Below the pieces are notes generated by a model. The model did no database searches. It was not told the origin of the DNA and saw only the letters and a program-made list of their open reading frames with translations. Both the position numbers and the translations under genes were made by a program. Source: Elephas maximus indicus (Eukaryota > Chordata > Mammalia > Proboscidea > Elephantidae). From it: DNA of 64,000 nt. The stretch is taken from the NCBI RefSeq assembly GCF_024166365.1, contig NC_064826.1, positions 60,467,001 through 60,531,000 on the forward strand, given 5' to 3'. This document shows positions 9,936-21,823 of the stretch, piece by piece (positions within the stretch are counted from its first letter, which is position 1; each line of letters begins with the position of its first letter).

Positions 9936-11235
9936 ACACACTTCTGGATTACATATGGGGTCAATAAAAAATCATGATGGGAAATTTAAGAATACTTAGA
10001 GCAAATGGTAATAAAAATGTTTTATTGGGAGGCAGGGCCAAGATGGCAGAGTAGTCAGATTCTTCCTGTGGTCCCTCTTACAACAAAGACCTGAAAAAAT
10101 AAGTGAATTGATTACATATGACAATTCTAGGAGCCCTGAACATCAAAGACAAAGTTGAGGAGTCGGACTGAGCACCATGGGGAGAGAGAGACACATTTCA
10201 GAAGCAGCAAAGATTTGCCAGACCTGACCTGGCCGGCACCCTGAAGCCTGGTTTGGCCAGTGCGTGCAGGCTGAGGCAAACAGTAGCACTCAGGACACAT
10301 CTTTCACACCCGGAGAAACCAAGCAGCGGAGAGTCTGTGCAAGCCTGTAGAACCAGGGGAAAATGATGCTAGATCTGCAAAAGTTAAGTACAAGCATCTA
10401 ACCTACCACACGGGATCAAAAAAAGCCCTTCCTCCTCTGGGAAGTACCTCTCTCTCATTTATCCAGTTCCTCCCCACTGTGCTCTGTTCTCCATCTGGCT
10501 TCAGTGACTGTGCCCCTTGGGCCGGAAGTGGGACCCATCGCATATCCCGAGCCATTCTCCCAGCATTAGAGAGGGAACAAATTAGCAAAAAGGAAAAGAT
10601 AATCTGCCAGCTCCCCTAAGCAGGGACCTCAGGGCAGGCACAGCCCCTTTGCCTAGGCACAGGGATAAAGGGTCCGCCGGCTTTGAATGCCTTTTACCCC
10701 TGCCTAGACCTGCATGGGCCCATTTCAACAGCATAGTCCCTCTTTAGCAAAGTACAACAGGGTATATATCTGAAGCCTATTTTCAACTGCAATGGCTAAG
10801 GGGGAGTGGTAGTTTCATGACATTTGACACTGTCCTACCCATTAGGCAGGGTCCTCACCTACCCATATGAGGGGCCTAGTCCACCTAGCCACCCAACAGA
10901 GGGGTCTGAGAATAAGTGGTGCCTCCCAGTCCTTACAGCCAACAGCATTGGGTGCCCAAAGTTTGGCTGCAAAACCCACCCACCTACACATTCTAGGGCA
11001 TATACCTTCCATCCAGACAATCAGGGGCAGCCGTCAGCCCCCTACATTGCTCAGCACATAAATTCCTATTGCAGCCAGATACCTGTGCCTTCTCCAATCA
11101 CCCCTACATAGCCCTGCCCATCTAGGTCTGTAGGTGAGAGCCTGCACCACACACTCAGTAACCAATGACCTGGACACCTGAGCTGAATACACATAAGAAA
11201 AGTAAACAGACTCCTGGGCCTACATACCTAGTAGC

Positions 11236-12660
11236 AGCTCTAACCACCTGGTGACAGGACGTGAAGGAAGCAACATTGAGAAAATATTAATTCTACCCAA
11301 AGCTATCTACAAATACAATGCAATCTTGATCCAAATTCCAACGACATTTTTTAATGAGATGGAGAAGCAAATCACCAACTTCATATGGAAAGGGAAGAGG
11401 TCCGGAATAAGTAAAGCATTACTGAAGAAGAAGAACAAAGTGAGAGGCCTCACACTACCTGATTTTAGAACCTATTATACCGCCATAGTAGTCAAAACAG
11501 CCTGGTACTGGTACAACAACAGATACATAGACCAATGCAACTGAATTGAGAATCTGGACGTAAATTCATCCACCTGTGAACAGCTGGTATTTGACAAAGG
11601 CCCAAAGTCCGTTAAATGGGGAAAAGACAGTCTCTTTAACAAATGGCACTGGCATAACTGGTTATCCACCTGCAAAAAAATGAAACAAGACCCATACCTC
11701 ACACCGTGTACAAAAACTAACTTAAAATGGATCAAAGACCTAAATATAAAATCTAAAATGATAAAGATCATGGAAGAAAAATTAAAGACAATGCTAGGAG
11801 CCCTAATACATGGTATAAACAGAATACAAAACATAACTAACAATACACAAATGCCAGAAGAGAAACTAGATAACTGGGAGCTCTTAAAAATCAAACACTT
11901 ATGCTCATCCAAAGACTTCACCAAAAGAGTAAAAAGATTACCTACAGACTGGGAAAAAGTTTTTCGCTATGACATATCTGATCAGGGTCTAATGTTTAAA
12001 ATCTACAAGACACTGCAAAACCTCAACAACGAAAAGACAAACAACCCAATTAAAAAATGGGCAAATGATATGAACAGGCACTTAACCAAAGAAGACATTT
12101 AGGAAGCTAACAGATACATGAGGATGTGCTCACGATCATTAGCCATTACCAAACAAAAAACCAAACCCATTGCCATCGAATCAGTTCTGACTTATAGTGA
12201 CCCTATAGGACAGAGTAGAACTGCCCACATAGGGTTTTCAAGGAGTGCCTGGTGGATTTGAACTGCTGACCTTCTGGTTAGCAGCTGTAGTTCTTAACCA
12301 CTACACCGCCAGGGTTTCCATTAGAGAAATGCAAATCAAAACTACAATGAGATACCATCTCACCCAAACAAGGCTAGCATTAATCCAAAAAACACAAAAT
12401 AATAAATGTTGGAGAGGTTGTGGAGAGACTGGAACACTTATACACTGCTGGTCAGAATGTAAAATGGTACAACCACTGTGGAATCGATTTGGCACTTCCT
12501 TAAAAAGCTAGAAATAGAAGTACCATACGATCCAGCAATCCCACTCCTTGGACTATACCCTAGAGAAATAAGAACTGTCACATGAATAGATATATGCATA
12601 CCTATATTCATTGCTGCACTGTTCACAATAGCAAAAAGATGAAAACAACCTAGGTGCCCA
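11236..12660 (+). pseudogene. L1 ORF2 C-terminal fragment
   Basis: Open pieces at 11251-11544, 11680-12102 and 12245-12511 correspond to the thumb and C-terminal part of L1 ORF2p. They end in the cysteine-rich segment [15 protein letters not shown], a possible nucleic-acid-binding knuckle. ORF2p normally supplies endonuclease and reverse transcriptase, and both catalytic domains are absent here. Confidence 0.82.
12149..12317 (-). mobile_element. AfroSINE inside L1 ORF2
   Basis: Antisense copy: tail AACCCATTGCCATCGAATC first, head CACCGCCAGGGTTTCC last. The L1 is continuous on either side (..AGCCATTA / CCATTAGAGAAATG..), giving a short target duplication CCATTA at 12143-12148 and 12318-12323. 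Two bases of it could belong to the SINE head. Confidence 0.9.
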
Positions 12661-13178
12661 TCTGTCAGAGCAAGAGAAAAGTGTGGTGCAGAACTCAAAT
12701 TCACGTAAAAAGACCAGACTTAATGGTCTGACTGAGACTACAGGAACGCCAGAAGACATGGCCCCCGGACTCTCTGTTAACCCAGAACTAAAAGCATTCC
12801 CAAAGCCAACTCTTCAGAGTAAGATTAGACTAGACTATAAAACATAAAATAATACTTAATGAAGAGTGTGCTTCTTAGTTCAAGTAGATATATGAGACTA
12901 AATGGGCAGCTTCTGTTTGGAGGCAGGATGAGAGGGCAGAAAGTGACAGGAGCTGGTTAAATAGATACAGAAAACCCAGGGTGAAGTGAGTGAGTGTGCT
13001 GTCACATTATAGGGATTGCAACTAGGGTCACATAACAATATATGTACAAAGAGTATGAGGAATCAACTTGAGCTGTAAACTTTCACATAAAGCACATTAA
13101 AAAAAAAGTTATATTGTATACATAAAAACTTTGTGGAATGCAGAAAAAGCAGTACTTGAGAGAAATTAATAGCCTCAA

Positions 13179-13350
13179 GAGACACCCTGGTGGTATAGTC
13201 GTTAAGAGCTATGGCTGCTAACCAAAGGGTCGGTAGTTCGAATCCACCAAGCGCTCCTTGGAAACTCTATAGGGCAGTTCTACTCTGTCCTGTAGGGTTG
13301 CTATGAGTCGGAATTGACTCGACGGCAACGGGTTTGGTTTTCTGGTATGG
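13179..13350 (+). mobile_element. AfroSINE with 11-bp target duplication
   Basis: Complete element from ACACCCTGGTGGTATAGTCG through the B box (GGTAGTTCGAATCC) to the tail GACTCGACGGCAACG and GGTTTGGTTTTC. The flanks AATAGCCTCAA at 13168-13178 and 13351-13361 are identical. This is one of the least diverged SINE heads in the window. Confidence 0.94.
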
Positions 13351-13371
13351 AATAGCCTCAAATGTTTATAT

Positions 13372-14244
13372 TTGAAAAGAAAAAAGCTGGAAATCATGAA
13401 GCTTGGCATGCAGCTTAGGAAGATAGTAAAAGAATAACAGTATAATTCTTCCAAAATAGCAGGAAGTATATAATGAAGTTAAGAATAGAAATGAATGAAT
13501 TTGATAGTAGAGATTCAGTAGAGAGGAACAACAAAGCTAAAAGTTTGATCTTTGAACAGATTGGTAAAACCAGCAAATGCTGGCAAGTAAAAGAGAGAAA
13601 AAGCCCAAATGAAGAATACTAGAAATGAAAAGGGAGCTAAAACAAAAAATACAGCAGACATTTATCAGATAAGAAGAAAATTCTATGAATAATTTTCAAC
13701 CAATAAATTTGAAAACAGACCAAATAAAAAATTTCTAGGAAAATATAGCCTACTAAAATTAATTCAAGAAAAAATAGAAAGCCTGAGTAGTCCTATAATC
13801 ATCAAATAAATTATATTCTTAGCTTAAACCTTCCAACAAAGAATGGAGAAACACATTATAGTATATCTATACAATGAAATTTACCTCAGGGGAAAAAATA
13901 ACACTACTGAATAAGTGCAACATCCTGGAGAATCTCTCAAATACATCATGCTGAGGAAGGAAGCCAAGCTCCAAAAAGTACACACTTTATGATTCCATTT
14001 ATGTGGTATTTTAGACCAAAGGAAAGTAATCTATAATTACAGAAAGCAAGTTGCCTGATGCTGGGGATAGGGGGAGGAGTTGACTTTAAAAGGTCTGAGG
14101 AAACTTTTTGGGGTGATGAAAATGTTCTGTCTTGATTGTGATGGTGGTTACACTGGGGTATCATTTGTCAAAATTCAGTGAACTGTAAACTTAAAGTGGG
14201 TGCATTAATTGTATGAAAATACTTTATTTAAGAAAAAAAGAAAA
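13372..14244 (+). mobile_element. Old L1 (L1M-type) 3' end
   Basis: Degenerate ORF2 end plus 3' UTR. The closing part is typical of old mammalian L1: GATGCTGGGGATAGGGGGAG, GATGAAAATGTTCTG, TGGTGGTTACACTGG, AATTCAGTGAACTGTA and a degraded A-rich tail. It is far more diverged than the lineage-specific L1s nearby. Confidence 0.8.
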
Positions 14245-14245
14245 G

Positions 14246-17200
14246 TCTTCCCACAATGTAAGCATCAGCATAAATCGTTTTACTGGTAGGTGTTATCAGA
14301 CTTTCATGGCACAGATATAACACTCTCCAATTCATTATATGACTCAAGTAAAATCGATAAAAGAAAAACAAAATTTATCTAAGTTGAGGTTGCTGTAACT
14401 TCAGCAAGATAGATCTTGCATTGCATCAAAAATTGATTTCTAACTTAGGCAGAAAATTTGACTTTGGTTAAAGAACTGAAACAGCAATGCAGAAATAAGT
14501 AACCTCTTTGTTCCACCTGAATCCAAGAACTTCCTGGCTTCTCCCCATGAAGTAATAGGCCATCTAGTTAACTGAGGCTCTCATCTCTCTGTCTCAAGTT
14601 GTTTCTTTCCAACTTAGCTCGTATCCTGGAGTTTGCCATCACTAACAGTGGATGCTGATCTTCGCTGTCAAAGGAATATGTCTTACAGAACTCTCGGTTT
14701 GTCTTTATTTTATTATTGTTGTGTGCGTGATAGTTTATTTCCTTTCTTGGTGCTTATATACGCCATGTGAATCCAATCAGCCTCATTCTTTAGTTGGAAA
14801 GATAATGGGCTGGCTCTAAGAGAAAGTGAACAGTTAGATGGGACCCAGGGTATTCAAGCTTTGTTAAACTTGTCTCATAATTCTAGAGAGAGGTGGAGTG
14901 TTTATATGTAGAAAAATTAGGAAGAATAACCAGAGGGAGTATTTGATTGACTATAAATAAGTTTACCATTGCCAGACTTAAATATCATACATCTTATTTT
15001 TTATTAAAGGGATTCGCATCTCAAAAACATGCTAACTTTTAGAATGCTAAGACTGTATCCATTTTGTTAATTCTCTACACACAGCCATTTTCTCATACCT
15101 TTCAAAATCTCATTAATTGATGCATTTGGGGGAGTTTCATTTTTTTCTCTTTCCACCATAACAAATTCCAATTTAGCTTCTTAGTTCAAAACAATTCAGT
15201 ATATAGTCTGTGTTATTTTCCATAGAATGTCATGTCACCTTCAATAAATTGTGAAAAATCATCCTTTAATTACTACACAACTTGAGTATGGCTCTTGATT
15301 TATAATCATCTGAAAAAATCATCTGAAAAAGGGCTTCTATAAATAAATGCCAAGGGAAATAATAAAATAAACCTTAGTAAGAATTTTTATTATAATTAAA
15401 ACAGAATTCTTTCTGTTAATTTCTTCATAACTGGCCTTAATTCATTTTAGAATCTATGATAATTCTTTATTTACAAAAATCATTCACTGGCTGGATTTTT
15501 TTTTCTCAGTCAGATAATATTTTATATAGCCAGATTTACCAATTAAATTGTTATATCATAATTCCAAAATGCACACTCTAGTGATTTTGCAGTCATTTTA
15601 TGCTAAATGATATTAATAACCTTGTTCTCTATGCCCTATTTTACTTTTTTTTCCTTCATCACCTATTAGTAACTCTAAAAAAAGTAAAGTGCAACTCAGC
15701 TGGCTGCCTTTGAAGAATAATGATTTGAGATGAGAGTAAATTGATAGTGTAGTAATAAGGTCTGGTGATAGCTTTCCCAGGAGATCTCTTATGCAAAGAT
15801 GATGGAGGTCTGCCCATCATTACACACGGAATGCTGACATTCTTGACTTTAATAGCAGAGCATTTATGTTTTGCACCTGCTCCAGTATATGAATAGCTGT
15901 CATGTACTCCAACAAAAGAGGGAAAAACCTGTCACTACGACTTAAGAAATATCCATTGACTTAAAAAAAAAGCAAAATATTTTGAGCAGTTAGAATTTAT
16001 TTCTCTTGCTCCAGGATGACTGATTTCCACAGTAAATAATTTGAGTTATGTTTAATAATATTAATATTTTCCTATTGAGCTCAATGATATGACTTCATCA
16101 TTATAGAAAGCTCTTTAAATTATTAAAGAGTGGCTGTGTACATGCTTTAGGAGCAAAAGGTTAGTGCATTTTTAATTACTGAATTTTCAGTAGTATGTAA
16201 CAAAATGAAACATCTAGATAAAATGTAAATGCAGTGTTTATGGGTATAGCAGTAAGATGTAAAATTGAAAGTTGATGTAGTTAAACTTGCTACTAAAATG
16301 TCATAATTAAAATAATAGAGTAAAATACATATTGGAATTGATTATTAGAAAAACAAAAGGCTCTTGAAGGTTTTTAGATTCCTGACATGTTGACTATGGG
16401 GCCAGAGCCTTAAATGTGTTAAGAAAGTATTGAAATGCTACTGCTTTTTCATACTTTCATTCCTAAATATTACTGCTTTGCTGGGTAAAGTTATGCAGGG
16501 AGCCTGTCACATCTGTTTTACATTTATGTTTTTCTGGAAGATGTTTCCTCCCTTGGCATTTTATAAGCTGCTTTTTCCTTTGCTGCTGTCTTTCAATTTT
16601 AGCTATCTTTTTAAAGATATTCAAGAGATTTCAAGATCATACACGCACAAGTATAGTGTGTATGTATATATATATATATATATATATAGCTATAATTTAA
16701 TCTGACTCATCTTTTAACAAATGTACTAAAATGAAGTATCAAAATTAATTTTCCTCCTTGAGAGTTTTCACCACTGGAAATTATTCACTTATTTCAGTGC
16801 TGCTAATATTACTTAAAATGTCTTTGGACCTCTTCTTTTGAACTTTTTAAAAATGATCTGCAGAATGTTTAAAATGTATACATCTTCAATGGTGGTAGTT
16901 TAATCATTCTTTAAGGATGGATGGAAAATGGGGACAAAGATTTAATTTTTGAAATAGCAGAAAATCATTCATAGCCATATGTGATGAACAAGTAACTGAT
17001 TGTTTTAGATAATCAATTTTCGATCAAAGACAAGGATGAGCTACAAAGAACTTGGTGTGTGCATGGGAAAGGAAAAATGAAAAAGGAAGGAGGGAAAGGA
17101 GGGGTCCAAATGACTGTAATAGCAATTTGGAAAGAAAAATCCAAAATGGTTAGGGCAGTTGTTGAAAAGGCCTAGAGCTTTCCATGGTGACTATTTTAGG

Positions 17201-18424
17201 AGAAAATCAATCATTTGGAAATGCTGGCAGCCCTTGAAGTACTGAAATTTTATGTACTATGATTTTTATTTATACTTCTGAGCCCATTCTATTCATGTTG
17301 GAATTTAAAATAAACAACATATAAATTAAGACTGAGTCTGATTACTTCTTTCTAAGACTCTTCCAGAAACCTAGAACCAATTTGGCCAAAAACATCACTT
17401 CCCACGTTGTACTATCACATTTGATTCTTCCTCAGGGACATCTTCTGTACCTTGTTGAGTTTCTGAAAGCCCTTGAGTTGCATAGATAATGCTGAAGCAA
17501 CAATGGCTCCAGGAAAGCTTAGCTTTGGAGAGGGGGAACAAAGTGAAGTTAGAAAGGAGCCTAAACCCAGAGAGAATCACCATTTTAACCAATTTTTTGC
17601 GTGTTTTTCATATTAGGAAGCTACAATCTGGTGAGAGGCCAAAAATTACCAATTTAATATCAGTTGCTAGGTTAAACTTCATACCAATTACCCAAGCTTC
17701 TTTATATTTTACTTCAAGAGATCAAGAGGTATGCTTAGAATAGGACACCAAGTTGTAGAGTTAGGAGACCTAGGCCAACTCTGACACTAATTTATTTGTG
17801 ATCTTGACATATTACTTCAAGAAAATGATGATTTTCTAATTTTCTAGAATAAGGCAAAAGATAGGCACTTGACTTCTAAATCATAGGTAAGCATTTAAAA
17901 AAAGTACACCAGCCAAGGCAAATGAACTGACCAGTAAAATGGTTTTAAGAAGTGGAGCTAAGACTTGACGCACACCACTTTTGCCTCTTAGGAAGCTGTT
18001 TCTCTTTGAGATGAAAGATCCAGCTTTTCCTTTGAATTTGCTTAAAATCATTCAATAAAGAGTTTGTTGTTCCAGAAAATACTTCCCTTTCAGTGATACT
18101 GAACAGTTTTGGAGGAAAATTCTTTCTTTACTGTCCATCATTCAACCAGAAAAATCAATATGTGGTTTTAAAGTTATGGACAGGTTTACTTTTAATTACC
18201 TTTTTATTTGGTTCAAATTCTTCCAGTGATTTCAAGCCTAAAGATTTACTTGGTTCATCACTGTGAAAATCCCAAAGCATATAAGAAATTTATTGAAGGC
18301 CATCTTCTAGCTATCTGGAAATCAAATACTATAAACACTTAAGGAATCAGATCCCATTTTGAGGAATGGTTTTGTATCCAGTGTTTATTCCTAATTAACA
18401 ATATTTGAGGGCTTTCTGTATGTG
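14246..18424. other. Repeat-poor AT-rich block
   Basis: Over about 4.2 kb I recognise no SINE, LINE or LTR except a short TA microsatellite. Open frames are short and lack domain features (16430-16705 and 17489-17743, for example, have no recognisable motif). The lack of lineage-specific insertions contrasts with the rest of the window. It may be old unique DNA or a constrained non-coding region, but I cannot tell which from one sequence. Confidence 0.6.
16659..16689. repeat. (TA)n microsatellite
   Basis: Alternating GTATATATA.. run preceded by TGTGTATG; a simple repeat likely to vary in length. Confidence 0.9.
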
Positions 18425-18434
18425 AAGCATTATA

Positions 18435-18567
18435 CCCGTTGCTGTTGAGTCAATTCTGACTCATAGCGACCCTGCAGGACAGAGTAGAACTGCCCCAAAG
18501 GGTTTCCAAGGAGTGGCTGGTGGATTTGAACTGCCAGCCTTTTTTGGTTAGCAACCAGGGCTCCACA
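18435..18567 (-). mobile_element. AfroSINE, short form, with 10-bp target duplication
   Basis: Antisense tail CCGTTGCTGTTGAGTC through ACTCATAGCGACCCTG to AACCAGGGCTCC. The flanks AAGCATTATA at 18425-18434 and 18568-18577 are identical. Part of the tRNA-like head between the B box and the 5' end is lost. Confidence 0.92.
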
Positions 18568-18721
18568 AAGCATTATAGGTTGTTTAAAATTACTGTAATA
18601 ACAACCTTGCATACAAAAATAGTATAACATAATGCTTTTGGACATCACTTGGTATAGATACAGATTGTGACTAATAGGATATTTCCATGTCCTCTTGCAT
18701 AAACTTACTTTTCTAGCCTAT

Positions 18722-18935
18722 AAAAAAAAAACAAACCCGTTGCCATCGAGTTGATTCCTACTCACAGTGACCCTATAACACAGAGTGGAACTGGCCCATG
18801 GGGTTTCCAAAGTTGAGATTGTAAATCTTTATGGAAGCAGACTGTCACATCTCTCCCAGAGCAGTTGGTGGGTTCCAACTGCTGACCTATTGGTTAACAG
18901 CCTAGTGGTTAACCACTGCACCACCAGGGCTCCAA
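18722..18935 (-). mobile_element. AfroSINE, long form
   Basis: Antisense copy with the usual tail and head plus an extra internal block of about 45 bp absent from the short form: TGTAAATCTTTATGGAAGC, CAGACTGTCACATCT, CTCCCAGAGCAG. It ends at CACCACCAGGGCTCC. The block marks a distinct subfamily also seen at 18945, 29855 and 51593. Confidence 0.9.
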
Positions 18936-18944
18936 CACACTCAC

Positions 18945-19156
18945 TAAAACCCCAAACCCATTGCCGTTGAATAGCTTCCAACTCATAGCAACCCTATAGA
19001 AAGGACAGAGTATAAATGCCCCATAGGCTTCTAAGTCTGTCATTCTTTACAGAAGCAGACTGCCACCTCTTTCTCCCACAGAGCAGCTGGTGGGTTCCAA
19101 CTGCCAGCCTTTCGGTTAGCAGCCAAGTACTTTAACCACTGCACCACTAAAGGTCT
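18945..19156 (-). mobile_element. AfroSINE, long form, adjacent to the previous one
   Basis: A second antisense long-form copy, about 10 bp after the first. It has the internal block TTTACAGAAGCAGACTGCC and CTTTCTCCCACAGAG. It is more diverged in its 5' head (CACCACTAAAGGTC). Confidence 0.88.
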
Positions 19157-19637
19157 TCTGAATACTCACCAGAATGGCTTAAAAAAAACCTGACCAAACC
19201 ACGTGTTGGTAAGGATGTGGAGAAACTATAATTTTCACACACAGATGTAAACAATGTAAAGTGGCTTAACCATTTTGAAAAATTATTTAACAGTTTCCTA
19301 AAAACTTAAATATACCTACCATAAAACCCAGCCATTCTACTCCTAAATGTTTACACAAGAAAAATGAATACATATGTCCATACAAAGACTTTTACATGAC
19401 TGTTCATAGCAACTTTGTCATAACCCCAAACAGAAACAACTCAAATGTCTATCAATAGGAGAATGGATAAACAAATTATGGTATACTCATACAATGGAAT
19501 ACTACTTAGAAATAAAGTGGAACATATTATTGTATACACAACATGGGTGAATCTCAAAATAATTATGTAAAGGATGCCACCAAAAAGAATATACTGCATG
19601 ATTCTGTTATACCAACTACTTGAAAATGCAAACTACA
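19157..19637 (+). mobile_element. Old L1 ORF2 end
   Basis: Recognisable by ACGTGTTGGTAAGGATGTGG, then CCCAGCCATTCTACTCCTAA, GGAGAATGGATAAAC and ATACAATGGAATACTACTTA. It is degraded, with frame losses throughout, and is cut on the right by an RTE fragment. Confidence 0.82.
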
Positions 19638-19643
19638 GTGTTG

Positions 19644-20012
19644 TTGTTAGGTGCAGTCAAGTTGGTTCCAACTCATAGCGACCGTATGTACAACAGAACA
19701 AAACACTGCACGTTCCTGTGCCATCCTCACAATCCTTGTTATGTTTGAACCCATCGTTTAGCCACTATGTCAATTCATCTCTTTGAGGATCTTACCCTCT
19801 TTCTATGTCCCTCCACCAAGTATGATGTCCTTCTTCAGGGACCGATCCCTCCTGATAACATATCCAAAGTATGTGAGATGAAGTCTTGCCATCCTCGCTT
19901 TTAAGGAGCATTCTGGCTGTACTCCTTCCAAGACAGATTGGTTCGTTCTTGTGACATTTCATAGTGTATTCAATATTCTTCATCAACACCATAATTCAGA
20001 CATCAATTGCAT
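19644..20012 (-). mobile_element. RTE LINE, 3' end
   Basis: Antisense terminus: TGTTGTTGTTAGGTGC, CAACTCATAGCGACCG, CAACAGAACAAAACACTGC, TCCAAGACAGATTGG. It covers roughly the last 370 bp of the LINE (RT C-terminal codons plus 3' UTR). Confidence 0.88.
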
Positions 20013-20013
20013 T

Positions 20014-21520
20014 TTTCAAGCTGAAAGAACTGAAGAAAAAATTCAAGCTTTGAGTTGCAACACTGAAGGATTCTATAGAAAAAATATTCAAGGACGCAGA
20101 AAGCATCAAAAGAAGATGGAAGGAATACACGGAGTCACTGTACAAAGGAGAATTGGTCAATGTTCAATCATTTCAGAAAGTAACGTGTTATCAAGAACCA
20201 ATGGTATTGAAGGAAGAAGTCCAAGCTGCACGGAAGGCTTTGGTGAAAAGCAAGGCTCCAGGAATTGATGGAATACCAGATGAGATGTTTCAACAAATGA
20301 ACGCAACACTGAAAGTGTTCACTTGTCCATACCAAGTAATTTGGAAGGCAGCTACCTGTCCAACCGACTGAAAGAGATCCGTATTTGTGCCCATTCCAAA
20401 GAATGGTGATCCAAGAGAATGCAGAAATTATCAAACAACATCATTAATATCACACAAAAGTAAAATTTAGCTGAAGATAATTCAAATATGATTGCATCTG
20501 TGAATTGACAGGGAACTGTCAGAAATTCAAGCCAGATTTAGAAGAAGACATGGAATGAGGGATATCATTGCTGATGTCAGATGGATCATGACTGAAAGCA
20601 GAGAATACCAGAAAGATGTTTACCCGTGTTTTAAAGACCATGCATTCGATTGTGTGGATCATAACAAATTATGGATAATATTTTGAAGAATGAGGGTTCC
20701 AGAACACTTAATTGTGCACATGTGAAAGCTGTACATAGACCAAGAGGCAGTGGTTTAAACAGAACAAGGTGATACTGTGTGGTTTAAAATCAGGAAAGGT
20801 GTGGGTCAGGGTTAAATCCTTTCACCATATTTATTCAGTCTGTATGCTGAGCACATAATCTGAGAACCTGGACTATATGAAGAAGAATGTGGCATCAGGA
20901 TTGGAAGAAGACTCATTAGCAACCTTTGATATGCAGATGACACAACCTTGCTTGCTGAAAGTGAAGAGGACTTGAAGCACTTACTGATGAATATAAAAGA
21001 CTACAGCCTTCAGTATGGATCACGTGTCAACATAAAGAAAACGAAAATACTTACAACTGGACCAATAAGCAACATTATGATAGAAGAAGAAAAAAGTGAA
21101 GTTGTCAAGGATTTCATTTTACTTGGATCCACAATCAATGCCCATTGAATTGGCAGTCAAGAAATCAAATGATGCATTGCATTGGGCAAATCTTCTGCAA
21201 AAGACCACTTTAAAGTGTTGAAAAGCAAAGATGTCACTTTGAGAACTAAGGTGTGCCTGACCCAAGCCATGGTATTTTCAATCACTTCATATATATTTGA
21301 AAGCTGGACAATGAATAAGGAAGACCAAAGAAGACTTGATGCATTTGAATTATGGTTTTGGCAAAGAATATTGACTATCCTTGGACTCCCAGAAGAATGA
21401 ACAAATCTGTCTTGGAAGAAGTACAGCCAGAATACTCCTTAGAAGGGAGGATGGCAAGACTTCATCTTATGTACTTCGGACATGTTATCAGGGGGGTCCA
21501 GTTCCTGGAGATGAACATCA
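20014..21520 (+). pseudogene. RTE LINE body: RT domain relic
   Basis: Sense copy starting in the linker before RT. Readable segments are KALVKSKAPGIDGIPDEMF near 20245 (RT fingers), SPYLFSLYAE near 20820, and YADDTTLLAES near 20930-20965, which is the catalytic YADD box. A stop codon sits just before YADD and the frame changes repeatedly. RTE encodes one protein with an apurinic-type endonuclease and RT; the endonuclease part is missing here. The copy ends near 21520 without its own 3' terminus. Confidence 0.86.
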
Positions 21521-21526
21521 TCTGTT

Positions 21527-21823
21527 TTGAGATATAAAAGAGAGAATTGATCAGAGAGGGTGACCTCATACCACCAAGAAAGGAGTGCTGGGAACACAGT
21601 GCATCCTTTGGACCCAGTGTTCCTGCTCTGAAACTCCTAGACTAGTGAAAGATTGATGATAAGGACCTTCCCCCAGAACAGACAGAGAGAGAAGGCCTTC
21701 CCTGGGAGCTGGTGCCCTGAATTTGGACTTCTAGCCTCCTAGACTGTGACAGAATACATTTCCGTTTGTTCAAGCCATCCAGTTGTGGTATTTCTGTTAT
21801 AGTAGCACTAGATAAGTAAGACA
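21527..21823 (+). mobile_element. MaLR-like LTR, 3' part
   Basis: Matches the 3' 300 bp of the LTR at 44736-45236: CATACCACCAAGAAAG, GCCCTGAATTTGGACTTCTAG, GTATTTCTGTTATAG, TAAGTAAGACA. It lies exactly between two inverted RTE pieces. Confidence 0.8.

Larger units (their letters stand above)
10028..13108 (+). mobile_element. L1 LINE with intact 5' UTR start and two internal deletions
   Basis: The start GGGAGGCAGGGCCAAGATGG resembles the 5' end of the full-length L1 at 44040 (reverse). About 1.2 kb of 5' UTR follows, to roughly 11258. Sequence then jumps directly into the 3' part of ORF2 (reverse-transcriptase thumb onward, including KAIYKYNAI and FIWKGKR), skipping ORF1 and the ORF2 endonuclease and RT core. 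A second jump near 12660-12668 goes from ORF2 to mid 3' UTR. The copy ends with GCTGTAAACTTTCAC and an A-tail near 13108. An AfroSINE interrupts it at 12149-12317. It cannot encode either L1 protein. Confidence 0.85.

Noticed and set aside
11475-11924. 149-codon reverse open frame
   Set aside because: Antisense shadow of L1 ORF2 in the same region.
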